64,000 nucleotides of DNA from Haemaphysalis longicornis. Its lineage: Eukaryota > Arthropoda > Arachnida > Ixodida > Ixodidae. Location of the stretch: assembly GCA_013339765.2 (NCBI GenBank), contig CM023450.1, positions 189,800,688 through 189,864,687 of the forward strand. Reading direction: 5' to 3'. A program made the translations under genes and the position numbers. A model generated the notes under the pieces. That model was not told where the DNA came from, ran no database searches, and saw nothing but the letters and a program-made list of their open reading frames with translations. Every line of letters starts with the position of its first letter. Position 1 is the stretch's first letter. Of this stretch, positions 53,510 through 64,000 are shown piece by piece.

Positions 53510-56040
53510 TCATGACCCGTTCAGCCGACCTACATTTACTTGCCAGTTGTTTAGTAAGGCTCCACGTTTAAGCTTCATATATCGCCACCGGCGGTATGCA
53601 TTGGTTGTATGTTTTTTTAGTGACAAAAGTAGCTTACTTTTTATTATTTGGAAGTGGTTTCCGAGTGCTCTCCCGCCCACACCTATTTTCCGCAGCATTT
53701 CTCTCTCGTAGTTGGGGTCTGCACTAGCCACCTGTCCGATGTAGTTTTATTTCTTCTAGAGCTTCGTTTCTGAGCCAAAGTGTGTGCTTCAGGCATGTTT
53801 GTTCCTTATTACTTCAGATTTATTCATATTTATTTTTAGCCCCACGGCCGGGCTTTCTGATTGTAGTTCCTAAAGAATTTTTCGCAGGTGCTCTGCAGTC
53901 TCGCTTAGCAAAACTTTCGTCTGCCAACCTCAAATGGCTGAAGTATTCACTGTTTATCCTTGATGATGTGTTTTCACAATTACGTTTCATGAATACACCC
54001 TTCAGATATGCTGTGAACAGTTTTGGCGAGATGATATCTCCCTGTCTTACACCCCCTCAGATCAGGAATTAGCGGCTTTACTTGTGAAGGATTACCCTGC
54101 CCGTTCATTTTTTGTGCAGGTCGTATAGAAGTCTAATGCAAGTCTCTTCTATTCCGTAGTCTTTTAATGCTTCTACCAGGTCAGCGCTGCGTACCGAGTT
54201 AAACGCTTTCTCATAGTCTATAAATACCGTGTAAAAGGTTCAGTGTACTATGTGGATTATTTTACTACCTGATTGACGATGTGGATGGGATCCATGTTTG
54301 AGTACCCTTTCCTAACCCAGCCTGCTCTCTGGGTTGTAGGGAATCTAGGGTGTTACTTATGAGGTTAGCTAATAACTTTGATAAAAATATTTTAAAAAAT
54401 GAGATTGTGTTGGTGGGTCTGTAATTCCTAACGTTTTTGGTAGCTCCCTTTTTATGAATCAGAATAATATTGGCATTTTTCCAGGCTTCGGACTCCCTTT
54501 GAGTCCTTAAGCATTCTGAAAATAGGGCAGCAAGGTTTTCCAGTGCAGTATATTTCCCTTCTTTGAAATATACGCGTTTATGCGTCCCTTGCAGCGTGAG
54601 AGCCTTTTCTAATTCCCCTCTAGTTACTAGTAGGAATTCGCAAGCTATGCTTGTAACCCGCGATCAATTCGAAGGTGACCGTGGGAGCATCGATCAGCAG
54701 GCCATTAAACCTACACAGCGGCCTTTTTTAACAACTTTGGAAATAAAGGTAGTAGTGCCTTTTCGCCTTGTTGTCTTTTGTGTGGTACAACCCTGATACA
54801 GCCCGTAACATAGCGCTGCTGCTTAATTCTTCGCCACCCGAGGGATCACCTTCAAATTAATCCCGACTGACCGCTAAAAAGTATCCGCTGGTCTAGCGTC
54901 GCTCGTCTAACGTCGCTGGTTTTAAATCGTCATGCTACCTCTGTTATCCCGTCCATGCTTTGCGGAATGTTACCCCCCTCTCTGAGTCTCTGAGTGCCTA
55001 AATTCTGTCTTTGCGATGGCTAGCTTCCTCGCATTTTTAAAGCTTCCTCGCATTTGCAGCGTTTCCTGGATTACTGCCATGTTATGTGCCCAAGTTGACG
55101 TTTGTTTTATTTCTGTTATTCGACTGCGATAGGTCTGCAAACTAAACTTGAACCACCATACCTTTCATTTTCATGTTCTTTTGTTTGGAAATTTATTGCG
55201 TCGTTTTCTTAGTTTTAAAGTTTGCTCCCTACATTCAGCTTCTCACACACGTGGTGGTGGTCCTGTGAATGCCGTTGTAAGGCTGTCATTGAGCTTGTGT
55301 ACATTACCGTTCTCCTGGTACAGAAGCGCGAATTTGTTTTGGACAGTTATTTTAAAATCGTGATTCTTGGCTGTGACTGACTCCATGCTCGGTTTCTTTG
55401 CCGAAGTTTCGTTCTGCCTCTTTTGAGATTCAGCCTTACTTTGCGTCTCACCATCCTATGATCGCTGCTCCTTATCTTGCCGAGCACCTCTACCTCCTGC
55501 TCAATACCTGGGTTGTCACTGAAGATGAAGTCGATTTCCTGTTTTGTTGCGCCATCTGGATCTTTCTATGTTTATTTATTGCAGTTTCGTATTCAGAAGA
55601 ATGTGTTCACCAACATCAGGTCGCGTTTGTCTGTGACAAAGTTTCCCGCTGATCATTCTCCCACTTCCTTCCCACCTGCATTTGCGTTAAAGTCTCCCAT
55701 CGCAATCGTAAACTGAGTTGTACCCTTCTTAATTGCTGATTCCACGTCCTCACAAACAATGTCTACAGCTTCATCGTCGTAGCTAGTTGTTAGCGCAAAG
55801 GCCAGCACTGTCTTTAACCTGTATCGCTTGTTTAGCTTGATCACGACGCCCTCGACTCTTTCGTCAATGCTGAAAAGTTCCTACGCGTTCTCTGCTATTT
55901 CTCCATGGATTAAGAATCCCACCCCGTGTGCGTTGTTTTCTCGGGATCTCCTGCAGCGCAGAATATGTCCACTTGCTAGCTCCGCGAAGCATTCTTGTGT
56001 TCTTCTAATTAACTTCGCTTAACACTACAATATCCTACAT
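53510..56040 (-). mobile_element. RTE-clade LINE, decayed
   Basis: On the minus strand the endonuclease starts near 56030 and shows GVGFLIHGE-like sequence (about 55900), a LTTSYDDEAVD linker and GDFNA (about 55690). Its end is about 55500-55650 (GATKQEIDFI, SSDHRMV). The reverse transcriptase is recognisable by VFIDYEKAFNSVRSADLVEA (54168-54230), GVRQGDIISPKLFTA (about 53990-54060) and HLRLADES at about 53925, where the catalytic FADD is changed. Many frameshifts and stops occur throughout. RTE elements normally encode one protein with endonuclease and reverse transcriptase and no RNase H. The frame 53510-53731 (minus) may be its C-terminal part, of which I am unsure. Confidence 0.75.
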
Positions 56041-56585
56041 AACGCCTGAAAGCTCCTGTGCATAATAGTAGGTCTAAGCCTCTTTTGCTAGTCAGGGTTG
56101 CTCGTTCAACGCTGCCAGAGTACAGTTCCAAAGGCGGCCAGTCTGAACCCAGACGCTGTTAGCACCCTCTGCTGTGTTGCTTGCCTCACCGCCGCCGTGG
56201 TTGAGTGCTCTAGAGTTGCTGGAGAATGGGGGCCCAAAGCTGCGTTGGTCACTCATGGCAGGATTCGGGCAACTACTACACCAGGGTGGCCAGATATTTT
56301 CTGCTGAGGGAGCGTTGTTTGCATACCAAAGAGCCTTCCTACCATGGCTGAACATTTCTAGTGTAGTCCCTTAGGTGTCCGGGGTGATGATTACTTCCTA
56401 AGCAGGCAGCAATCCATACCTGTATGGGTTGTACTCAGAGAGCGAAACGAAGAAGAGAAGAGAAGAAAGAGAGAGAGCAACGTGCGCACTGCGATTGCAA
56501 ATATTAACCGAACAAGAGAGCAGCATTCCGCAGGTGTAAGGAATAGATTGTACGACGCCGCTAACATGCCCAAAACTGCGATGCT
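56041..56585. other. Unassigned, perhaps 5' region of the RTE element
   Basis: The minus-strand frame 56092-56355 is adjacent to and upstream of the RTE endonuclease, and could be its N-terminus or 5' UTR. A purine-rich AGAGA stretch is at 56450-56480. Confidence 0.3.
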
Positions 56586-56589
56586 GCAA

Positions 56590-57290
56590 CTACGGCATTT
56601 CTGTTAGGCTGGCTCAGGCAGGGATGATTTCTTGCCTATACCTGGTATGGTAAGGCATATATCCAATGGTGAAAATTTCCATGGCGGAAAGGCAGGCTTG
56701 CTTGGGCGTCCGAAGTTGGCCGGCTCCGTACATAGGGGGACTCCTGTGCTAAGAGGATGGTAAGCACACCGGGTTACGTGACGGAGGCTGGTGCGAAGGA
56801 ATCTCTTGAGCTCGTAGTGTCGGGCTGACATGCAGCTTGCTCCGCAGAGAGTTCCATTTGTGAATGCGCACCTTGGAGGCCCAGGCCCAGGAATATGCGC
56901 AGAGAACTTGAGCCTGCACGTTCAAACTGAAGTTTTCTTAGACAAACCAATAGCTGGGAGGCTGTACCGGAGGCAAGAAATACCGCAGAAGGCAAGAAGT
57001 TTTAAGTGAAGGCATGAGCATCCCCGTTTTTTTTCTGCATCCAGAAAAAGGCATAAATGAGTGTTCTCTCTGAGGTGACGGATATGGGGGGCCCAAGATA
57101 GTAGGGATCGATCTAATGTTACCCCAAGAGATTTATGGTTGTGAACGGACGACATTTCTGTTCTGTCATTTATGACCAGAGGATAGCGGGATACATCCCG
57201 CCTCGTAAAGGCAACTAAGGCACACTTTGCACTTCGCGGAAAGCGTAGAAGCTGCGGCTTCCATATGGCCCTTGACATCAAGTTCCACCT
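56590..57290 (-). mobile_element. I-type LINE fragment (after the reverse transcriptase)
   Basis: The minus-strand frames read the region between reverse transcriptase and RNase H: KCALVAFTRRDVSRYPLVIN, then GVTLDRSLLSWAPHIRHLRE, then RYSLPAIGLSKKTSV, then RYELK-like and HVTRCAYHPL, and finally SIPGIGKKSSLPEPA-type sequence (56605-56640). It is truncated at both ends and frameshifted near 57000-57040 and 56830-56910. Confidence 0.65.
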
Positions 57291-57599
57291 TTGAGCTCTC
57301 TAACATCTGTTCTATTTACCCGTTTCCGAATCCCAGTCTTTCTTTCACAAGAGAGCTCTAGAATCTTCCTCTTCGCAAAAAAGCAAAAACGTTCAGTCCG
57401 ACACAGACATCGAGAATAACTCAACCCACTGACACTAACTACCACCCTTCTCGCTCAAACTGACCAACACCCCGCAGCCGCCACCTGCACGTTCACATCT
57501 TCAGCCCGAAGCACAGAGGGCCTCAGTCTCTCCTGAGCGACGCGAGGGCCTTGTCTCTGGTCCTGGACGACGGCGATTAAACACCCTCGCTGCTGGGCA

Positions 57600-57955
57600 G
57601 TGCTCGTAAAGCGTAGATGATAGGTGTAACGTTAAGGGACAAGAAGAGACGGAGTGGGTCAAAGAACAAACGCGTGCTAAGGACATATAATAGACCTTAA
57701 GAATAAAAAATGGGCGTGGGCAGGGCATGGAATGCGAAGGCAAGAGAACCGTTGGTCATTAAGAGTAACAGAGTTGATCCCTAGAGAAGGCAAGCGTTGC
57801 AGGGTGCGGCAGAAAGTTAGATGGGCAGATGAGATCAAAAAGTTTGCGGGGATTAATGGGTCGCAGTTAGCCCAGGACCGGGATAATTGGAGATCTATAA
57901 GAGAGGCCTTTCTCCTGCAGTGGGCGTAGACAGGGTGATAATGATGATAGTTTTG
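57600..57955 (+). mobile_element. RTE-type LINE C-terminus and 3' end
   Basis: Plus-strand frames read WAWAGHG-like, ENRWSLRVTELIPREGKR, CRVRQKVRWADEIKKFAGI, LAQDRDNWRSIREAFLLQWA and then a stop at about 57929, with a GATAATGATGATAG tail. The 5' part is missing. Confidence 0.7.
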
Positions 57956-58050
57956 CAATAGTTTGAAAACACATCCGCTGCCTCGGACAGGTGCCTATAA
58001 ACACGTAAATCCCGAAATAACGACCGTGCTTGGTCCGCAAGTGCTGTTAA

Positions 58051-58621
58051 AGGAGTACTGACGCGAAATGTTTGTGTTACACTTTTTCGCGGCTATAGGT
58101 GCCTACGAGCCCACTAATCATAAAATGGTACATGAGAATGTCGAAAGCAGCATAAATAATTACTAAAAGCTCCGTTTGTTCATGTCAGTTTCGGATTCAG
58201 CGAAGCGAACACCGAGGCAGCAGCCATGACGGGAAGGCACATTTGACGTCTGTTCTCGTCGCATGATAGCCGATGCCAGTCTGGACGCGCGTGCGTGCCG
58301 TAACGGCCCGACAGACCGCAGTCGCACGTGATGTCAGTTCCAAAAACGGTGAAGTGATGCACAAAGCGCGCGCCAACAGCACCGCGGCCGCCTGGGTACG
58401 TCACGGGAGCCCTGACGACGGCCGTTTGGGTCGAGGCGCAGATGACGTCAAGAGCTTGCTCGTTGGCGCGGAAGAGCTTTCTCGTGCGCCCAAGGATTAA
58501 AAGTGATTTAAAATAGGTTCTACTGAACGGTTACGAATTACACTTCCGGGGGATATCTTCATATACAAGGGAAGCTTTTTGCATAGTTATGTGAGATTTG
58601 AAATGTCGTGTCAATACTCCT
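58051..58621. mobile_element. TTAA-flanked MITE (piggyBac-like target site)
   Basis: A 571-bp unit bounded by TTAA at 58047-58050 and 58622-58625. The ends are inverted: left AGGAGTACTGACGCGAAATG, right (reversed) AGGAGTATTGACACGACATT. No transposase frame. TTAA target duplication is the piggyBac signature, so mobilisation in trans by such an enzyme is inferred. Confidence 0.75.
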
Positions 58622-59069
58622 TTAATAAACTGCCCGGCACACTAGCCCTAGTCGGCGGAGCCGCCGGTGAGAAACCGCAGAATAAGCCATTAAATCACCC
58701 GGCATTGCCCTTAAACAGTTGAATTAAAAACGCTTCCGCTGCATTGGACAGCACCTTAGAAACAACGAAAGGCCGAAGTAATAACAGCGCTCTTAGAAAC
58801 GCTACGTAAACAAGCCGTAGCAGCCGCAAGCCTAATCAACCCAGCCGCGAGATTAAATTAGAAATAAAAGGACAATATTCGGTAGTAGTGTAAAAAGATT
58901 GTTCGAAAAGCTAAACATCGGGAACTGAGCTACGAACGGAAAAACTTTAAATAAGTACAGCGCTACGTCGCAACCGCCGCGCCCATGCCGAGCTAGGAGT
59001 ACTGAGGTGATCCGGGGTGACATAGGCAACATCGCAAAAATTTGAACAAGAATCCAAGTCTATTAAAAA

Positions 59070-59245
59070 AAAATACTCGTGGCGCTCAAGTCTGCTTACG
59101 TGCTTTGAAACTGAAACCGTTATTGCTTTCCATGGGGCTACATTTATCAAACTGCTCTTTGAGGCTACACCGTGTTTACGTCTTCTTATTCGCTTTCGTT
59201 GCTTCGTCTTTTGGCTCAAATTACTTCACCGCACTTCACGCCACT
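59070..59245 (-). pseudogene. Exon-like copy related to 19719-19815
   Basis: On the minus strand about 110 bases align with the lysine-rich exon near 19.7 kb, with the same donor position (AAAGCAC before GTAAGCAG). The frame reads KTKQRKRIRRRKHGVASKSS, then LINVAPWKAITVSVSK. The reading phase at the donor differs by an indel, so it is probably a relict. The right edge also matches about 6020-6075 (minus). Confidence 0.4.
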
Positions 59246-59619
59246 GCTTCCCCTGGGTCAGAGTGCTTGGTGCTTTCCTTGTACCTGCTGTACTCACGTG
59301 CCGGCACGTTCCACCGTCAGGCGCCAGGCACCAGAGTAGCTGTTGTTCGCCGTTGGCAACGTTGTAGCGTAACGCGGTGCAAAGCACTGGGAGGTCCGGG
59401 TCCCAGTCTCACACAGTCTTAAATGTGTTGTATTTACTTTTTACAGCGGCAGACGCATTCTGTACCCAACAAGTATACCGTCTAGATGCAACGCATCTCT
59501 TTCACTCGCCTTGTCCCGCGTCGTTGTCGCGGCGTAGTCCGCATCCCTCCCCCCTTCTCCTCGCCGCGGCAGATGCGCGCTCCGCCGCTCTCACCGCAGC
59601 GCCATCTGTGTGTCAGCGC

Positions 59620-59700
59620 GGTCAGCGCGCAGCTTGCGCTCGGCTGCGCTCGCTCCCGTCGCCGTGCCAGCTGTGCGTTAGCGCGCAGCTTGCGCTCGGT
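59620..59700. repeat. Duplicated GC-rich motif
   Basis: GCGCGCAGCTTGCGCTCGG is present at about 59623-59642 and 59680-59698, separated by about 57 bases. It abuts the inverted repeat at 59702. Confidence 0.6.
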
Positions 59701-59701
59701 T

Positions 59702-59898
59702 AAAAATTTACACCATCTTCCCGCGAGGGGAACCATGGGGTACATGCGACGCATCGGGGGTGAACATGCTGCGTAAATAGGATACACAACAACAGCAATC
59801 CACACGCTGACATCGCTAAATAACGGAAACGCAACGGCAACCCCCGATGCGTTGCATCTACCCCATGGTTCCCCTCGCGGGAAGAGGGTGTAAATATT
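59702..59898. repeat. 60-bp inverted repeat (fold-back or MITE)
   Basis: Left arm 59702-59762 and right arm 59839-59898 are inverted copies: AAATTTACACCATCTTCCCG, then CGAGGGGAACCATGGGG, then ATGCGACGCATCGGGGG-type sequence on each side, with a 76-base spacer. There is no open frame. Short flanking duplications were not identified. Confidence 0.8.
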
Positions 59899-60591
59899 TG
59901 TTTTTGTTTTTGTTTTGTTTTTTGTTGTTTGCACACACAGGGCACTTTCGTTTAGTTTTCTTTCCTTCTGCTCGGAGCGACGCAAAAATTTTCTGAATGG
60001 CGATAAATAAAGAAACTACTGGACAGCAAATGCAAAATTAGACAATAGAATGTGACTCCGCGAGGTTCTGTAATCTGCTGTCTTGCTGAAAGCAGTGAAA
60101 CAATGGTTCGCGCCGATGACGGAGATGCGGGATAGCCTGATTACATGCAGCTCATAAACAAGTGTAGTGCAGATTCTTAACAACTTCGACGACTGCCATT
60201 CAGTTGTTTCCCAGCTCGTGGTGAAGCACTACTTTATACCGATGTTACATAAGTGTAGGCGTTCTCGACGTACTGAAGCTAAAATTCACGCTTTCATTAT
60301 CCAGCCAAGAACGCAACAATTTGCACGCGACATTGAAAAATTTCACGTCTTCATTGCCCGTTCCGCATTCGCAGTGGGCGGCTGCCTTGCCGTAAGTATT
60401 CCCTCGGGTCCCAAAGGGAGGCGCCACCGTCGTGCCCACGACCAGGTCTTGCCGCACGCGCTGTACAGTAGTACTTCGTATCATATATAGTAACGAATGC
60501 TTTGATCGCATTGTATCCCCGACAGGGAATCTGTATAGGGTATGTTCGCCAGAACGCTTTGTGCCGTGAACTTTGTCGTCCATGGAGACAG

Positions 60592-60640
60592 GAGGAGGAG
60601 GAGGAATAATTTTATTGTCAGAGGGGGAATTAACACGATT
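60592..60640 (-). mobile_element. LINE 3' tail (CCT-type)
   Basis: The minus strand reads GACAATAAAATTATTCCTCC and further CCT units, the same arrangement as the tail of the 25.8-kb I-clade LINE. No coding part could be recognised upstream (60640-60830). Confidence 0.35.
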
Positions 60641-62104
60641 GAAAAAAGATGCTTTGGGGGATTCACACGACGGACACGTCCGCAGCCGGACTGGTGACGT
60701 CGCGTAACATCAGCCGACAATCCGGCTTTAAGGAAGCATTCACAGGAGGATAAAGCGAGACAGACGACAGCGCGGACGCACAGAGCAAACTCAACGCGTG
60801 GACGTTTGTGCGGAGGAAAGCGCAACAGGTTCGAGTGGTTGAGGACGTAGCGGCAAAGATGGACGCCGACCGAAAGCGCTGTTGCGTGGCGATGGCCGTA
60901 GCGTTGGCCTCAAGAATGAGCCGCGCATGATCACGTGTGCGTGCTGCGTAAGAACGGATATATGCAGGAAAGATGTAGATGAAAGATTCCCGCGTTTCCG
61001 GGTTCTACGTTTCTTTAACTCTTGCTTCCATTGCTGTGTCTTCACGCGCTCCACCTTTCTCGGCTTTCCGACGTAGCTTCCGACGTGGTTGCGGGCTTGC
61101 GTCACTTCTCATTTTGTAATCGCCGCTGGGCAAGCAGTCGGCGAACGCTGCGGTCAGTGTTTCGTCCACTCTGGTTTGTGTCTGACAAGTGAAATGCCCC
61201 TGGCGCGAAAGCGCTACACTGGCGCGTAACCGTTGCCGAAACAAGTACGCGTCCGGCGGGAAAAGGGCCCGAGAGCATAGAAATATCAACAAAGGAAGGC
61301 GTAGCGGCGAGGGTACACTCTAGTGGCGATTTCGATACACCCGCTTCTCCAAGCAGACAGTCATGGTTGCTAGACGCTCTAAAATTGTGCGCGCCAACTT
61401 AGCGCAGTATTTTGCTGGATTCGCCCGCCGGAATCGCGAATGGAAATGAAGCCTCGCATTGTTAGCCCGCGTCATCCGCTGTCCGTTCGCTAGGGCCACG
61501 AATCGGAGACGTCTAATCACGGGGTACGCATTCCGCAGCCCGAATCAGTGATTTCGTCCGCTGTGTGAATTCATACAGTTTCATACTAATATACAGTAGA
61601 GGGAAATCTGGCGCCTCTGTCTAGGCGAGCCGCGCTTCAGCGGGCGTTCCGTCATGTGCCGGGAGGGGACGTTCTACTTGTCCGTGGGATGGCTCATGAA
61701 CGGGCTGGAAAGTTGCCTCTACATGGCTGAAAACAAGCAACGATGTTGCTGTAGAATATCAATCATATTTGTTTTGTTATTATAAAATTGCGATGAAGTG
61801 GCGTTTTCCGGCACAGAAAATGACCGCTACTGCACACTCAGCAAAAAACTTATAAATATTGCGGAATTTGTGCCAATGTGCGTGTGTGCGCAAGATTAAA
61901 ACCAATGACCGCAAGACGCCGAGGAGCAGAATATGGACAAATCTGAAAAGGGATACGGTGAAACTAGCCAAAAGGAGGAAACTGAACGTACAGTAAGTGA
62001 GAGACAGAGCACAGAGATTTAGAATCACACTTGAGAACAAATTCACGCCTTCAGCTTGAGAGAGCGAAGATGACGTACACATGCTGAATGGCAACCTCTA
62101 GCGA
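60641..62104. other. No recognisable gene
   Basis: Short frames on both strands without motifs. The preceding 59900-60590 is equally empty. Confidence 0.35.
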
Positions 62105-63180
62105 CCAGAATGGCAGAGTCATCATTGGCTTTTGGAGGAGGAGAACTTAAAAACTGCTAAATTATCTCAGAAAACTAAAGTCCTTATTGCGACACGAACG
62201 AATGCGAAAGTGTGAGCAGTGGCGGGCACACCAAATTGGCGCAAATGTCGAAATTACCAGAAGGCTAGTGACATCCCCTCTTACCAGAAGCTAAAGATTG
62301 ACAAAACAATAAAAAGGAAAGAAGCTTGAAGGCAACTAAGAAGCAGCTTGACGTGATAGATTTATGCACTCAGAGGGGAAAGAGGTAAAATCACCAACAG
62401 CATGGACGAGATGATGATACTAGCAGAAAGGTTTTGAGCCGAATTCGAGGTGGACACGTTCGGCCATGAGAAAACACCATTATGAATAACTTGAATGCCG
62501 AAGTACCAACAACCACTAAAAACGAGGTAGAAAAGGCACTCAAGGGCTTCAGGAGAGTAGGAGCTGCAGACGACGACGGAATAACCATAGATTTACAAAA
62601 GATTAGGGGATGTTTTGATGGAAAACTCGCAAAATTATTCCCAGATTGCCTCAGGACTTCAAATGTACCCTCAGACTGGAAAAATATTAGCATAATTTCG
62701 ATCCATCAGAAGGAAGGTTTAGGAGATATTAATAACTGCACATCGCTCATCCTACTCGGCTGTACACATTTTATTTAGCAAGGTATAATTACCGCAAAAG
62801 CGACATCCAGATTACGAATATCCCAGAAAAGAGGAAGGTTTCAAAGAAGTATTTTCAACAACTGATCCCATTGATGTCGTCAGTCCAGCTATACGTAAAG
62901 GTTTGAGTATAATAAACTCCCTATATTGCATTTATAGATTACAACAAAGCGTTTGGTTCTCCATACACCACTGCAGTACTAGGAGCATCGAAGGAATAGG
63001 AAATTAAGGAGACGGAATGCAGGGACAGATAACCCTTCACAAAAGAAGGTGATGTGTACAATCAAAAGAAGTCAGGCAAGGAGACGCTATCTCGTGCAAT
63101 ATTGTTTGCTGCTTGCCTTGAGGGGTACTCAGTAAGATCGCAAGAACTCAACGACGCGAGTGAATGGAGAGTATATAGAC
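62105..63180 (+). mobile_element. RTE-type LINE, reverse transcriptase fragment
   Basis: A spacer (62110-62480) is recognisable in shifted frames (KKQLDVI-like). The frame 62482-62778 reads NEVEKALKGFRRVGAADDDG, then ITIDLQKIRGCFDGKLAKLF and a DWKNISIISIHQKEG segment, i.e. the start of an RTE-type reverse transcriptase with the NYRPISLL motif replaced by NNCTSLILL. Past 62780 it is scrambled. It is not functional. Confidence 0.65.
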
Positions 63181-63189
63181 ACATGACAT

Positions 63190-63640
63190 TTGCACGCATC
63201 ACTTTTTAACACGAAAGTGATGCGTGCACGAAGATTCCGGGACGCACGAAGATTTGCCATACGTCTTATCCGTCACGGCAACGAAGCACGCGGCCTGCAA
63301 AGGGTGCACCCACGCACATAGGGCTTCTTGCGGTGAAGCAACCTTTAGTACTAAAGAGTACGTTATACCTATAGGGTTCTTCGTTTTCGGGTTTTATATT
63401 TTAACGCGAAAGTGTTTCACGCCAGGATACACAAAGGTCTCACGGACGTCATACCCGTCACGTAAACGACGCCCGTACACCTACGCCGAAGTGACCTGCC
63501 AGCAGATCGTCGCTCGCCAAGCACACCCACAAGGCAGCCCCCGTCCCGCAAATAAGCTGCAGATTTCGCTGCACATCTCACTTTCGTGTTTCACTGATTC
63601 TTATGACAGAAGAACCAACCACAGTTTTTTTTTTCAGTGA
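63190..63640 (+). repeat. Dispersed repeat family B, longer copy
   Basis: It contains TTTATATTTTAACGCGAAAG, then CACGCCAGGATACACAAAGG and GACGTCATACCCGTCACG (63385-63475), related to 49640-49760. A further similar piece (CATACGTCTTATCCGTCACG) occurs near 63260, so the unit is internally repetitive. The 138-codon frame across it has no motif. Confidence 0.45.
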
Positions 63641-64000
63641 ATCAGAAGAACAAGTACAAGAAGTGCTTAAAGGAACTCGGCTGGGAAAGCTCTCTATTGG
63701 GATGAGAAACGAGAATGAAGAACTAGAAAGTAATGTGGAACACTCATAGAAAACCTCACCTTCAGAGTAGGTAATGAAATACTTGAAGAGGAAGAGGGGA
63801 GATGAACGTGTATTATAGCGGTCAAAGTTGTCTGGTTGACGGTGGAGTGGGGGACCTCTCTATACCGGGAAGCCCTGTTTCTTGGTGGCCTGTCTCGCCC
63901 CGTCTGAGAGATGTTGTCGGTGATCCGGGTTGGAGCTGGTCAACCGACCCTCCACACTGCTCCAATGAGGGGTTTGCATTTGGGGCAAGGAATGGTGTGT
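63641..64000. other. Unassigned; possibly a LINE 3' region on the minus strand
   Basis: About 63820-63960 (minus) has weak resemblance to the last 30 residues of I-type LINE proteins, but there is no Cys/His cluster to prove it. The window ends here. Confidence 0.25.

Overview
This window looks like nuclear DNA of a hard tick (Ixodidae, probably a metastriate such as Rhipicephalus, Dermacentor or a relative). The evidence is several tRNA-derived SINEs that resemble the tick Ruka family (best copy 40775-41049, with an AATC-type tail), many long interspersed elements (LINEs) of the I, CR1/L2-like and RTE types, Penelope-like GIY-YIG fragments, many microsatellites, and intron-style splice sites. 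No bacterial operons, rRNA or CRISPR arrays are visible. The genus is inferred, not proven.

Layout. 0-11 kb: two 5'-truncated I-clade LINEs (1-1026, 3233-4276), a LINE ORF1-like pseudogene (1027-1647, minus), SINEs, another LINE 3' end (7980-8725), and one copy of an unnamed dispersed repeat (9915-10354). 11093-14667: a hAT-type DNA transposon with 8-bp target duplications that carries a broken SWIM zinc-finger gene fragment. 15.5-19.9 kb: the best candidate for a host gene, on the minus strand, with three exons whose splice phases agree. It would encode a basic, proline/alanine-rich protein with one membrane segment. 22-34 kb: a nest of elements. An old CR1/L2-like LINE (about 23.9-34.24 kb) is split by a nearly intact 5.87-kb I-clade LINE (25807-31674, minus, 15-bp target duplication) and by a SINE-like composite element (31879-32452), which itself holds a 106-bp retroinsertion. 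34-41 kb: tRNA-like units, a head-to-head palindrome of Penelope-like ends (35843-36864), LINE and SINE 3' ends and a probable LTR. 42-43 kb: a purine-rich low-complexity tract. 45-49.6 kb: a pogo/Tigger-like MITE and a decayed Ty3/gypsy integrase. 52-64 kb: a second composite element, decayed RTE LINEs on both strands, an I-clade fragment, a TTAA-flanked MITE, a 60-bp inverted repeat and further dispersed repeats.

Functionally this is accessory, repeat-dominated DNA. The only long open frames are the two halves of the I-clade LINE (945 and 851 codons), separated by what looks like a single frameshift. Everything else is fragmentary. The most informative observations are the nested insertions with clear target duplications, the hAT element with captured exons, the Penelope palindrome, the phase-consistent minus-strand gene model with exon-like copies elsewhere in the window, and repeat families that appear two or three times here.
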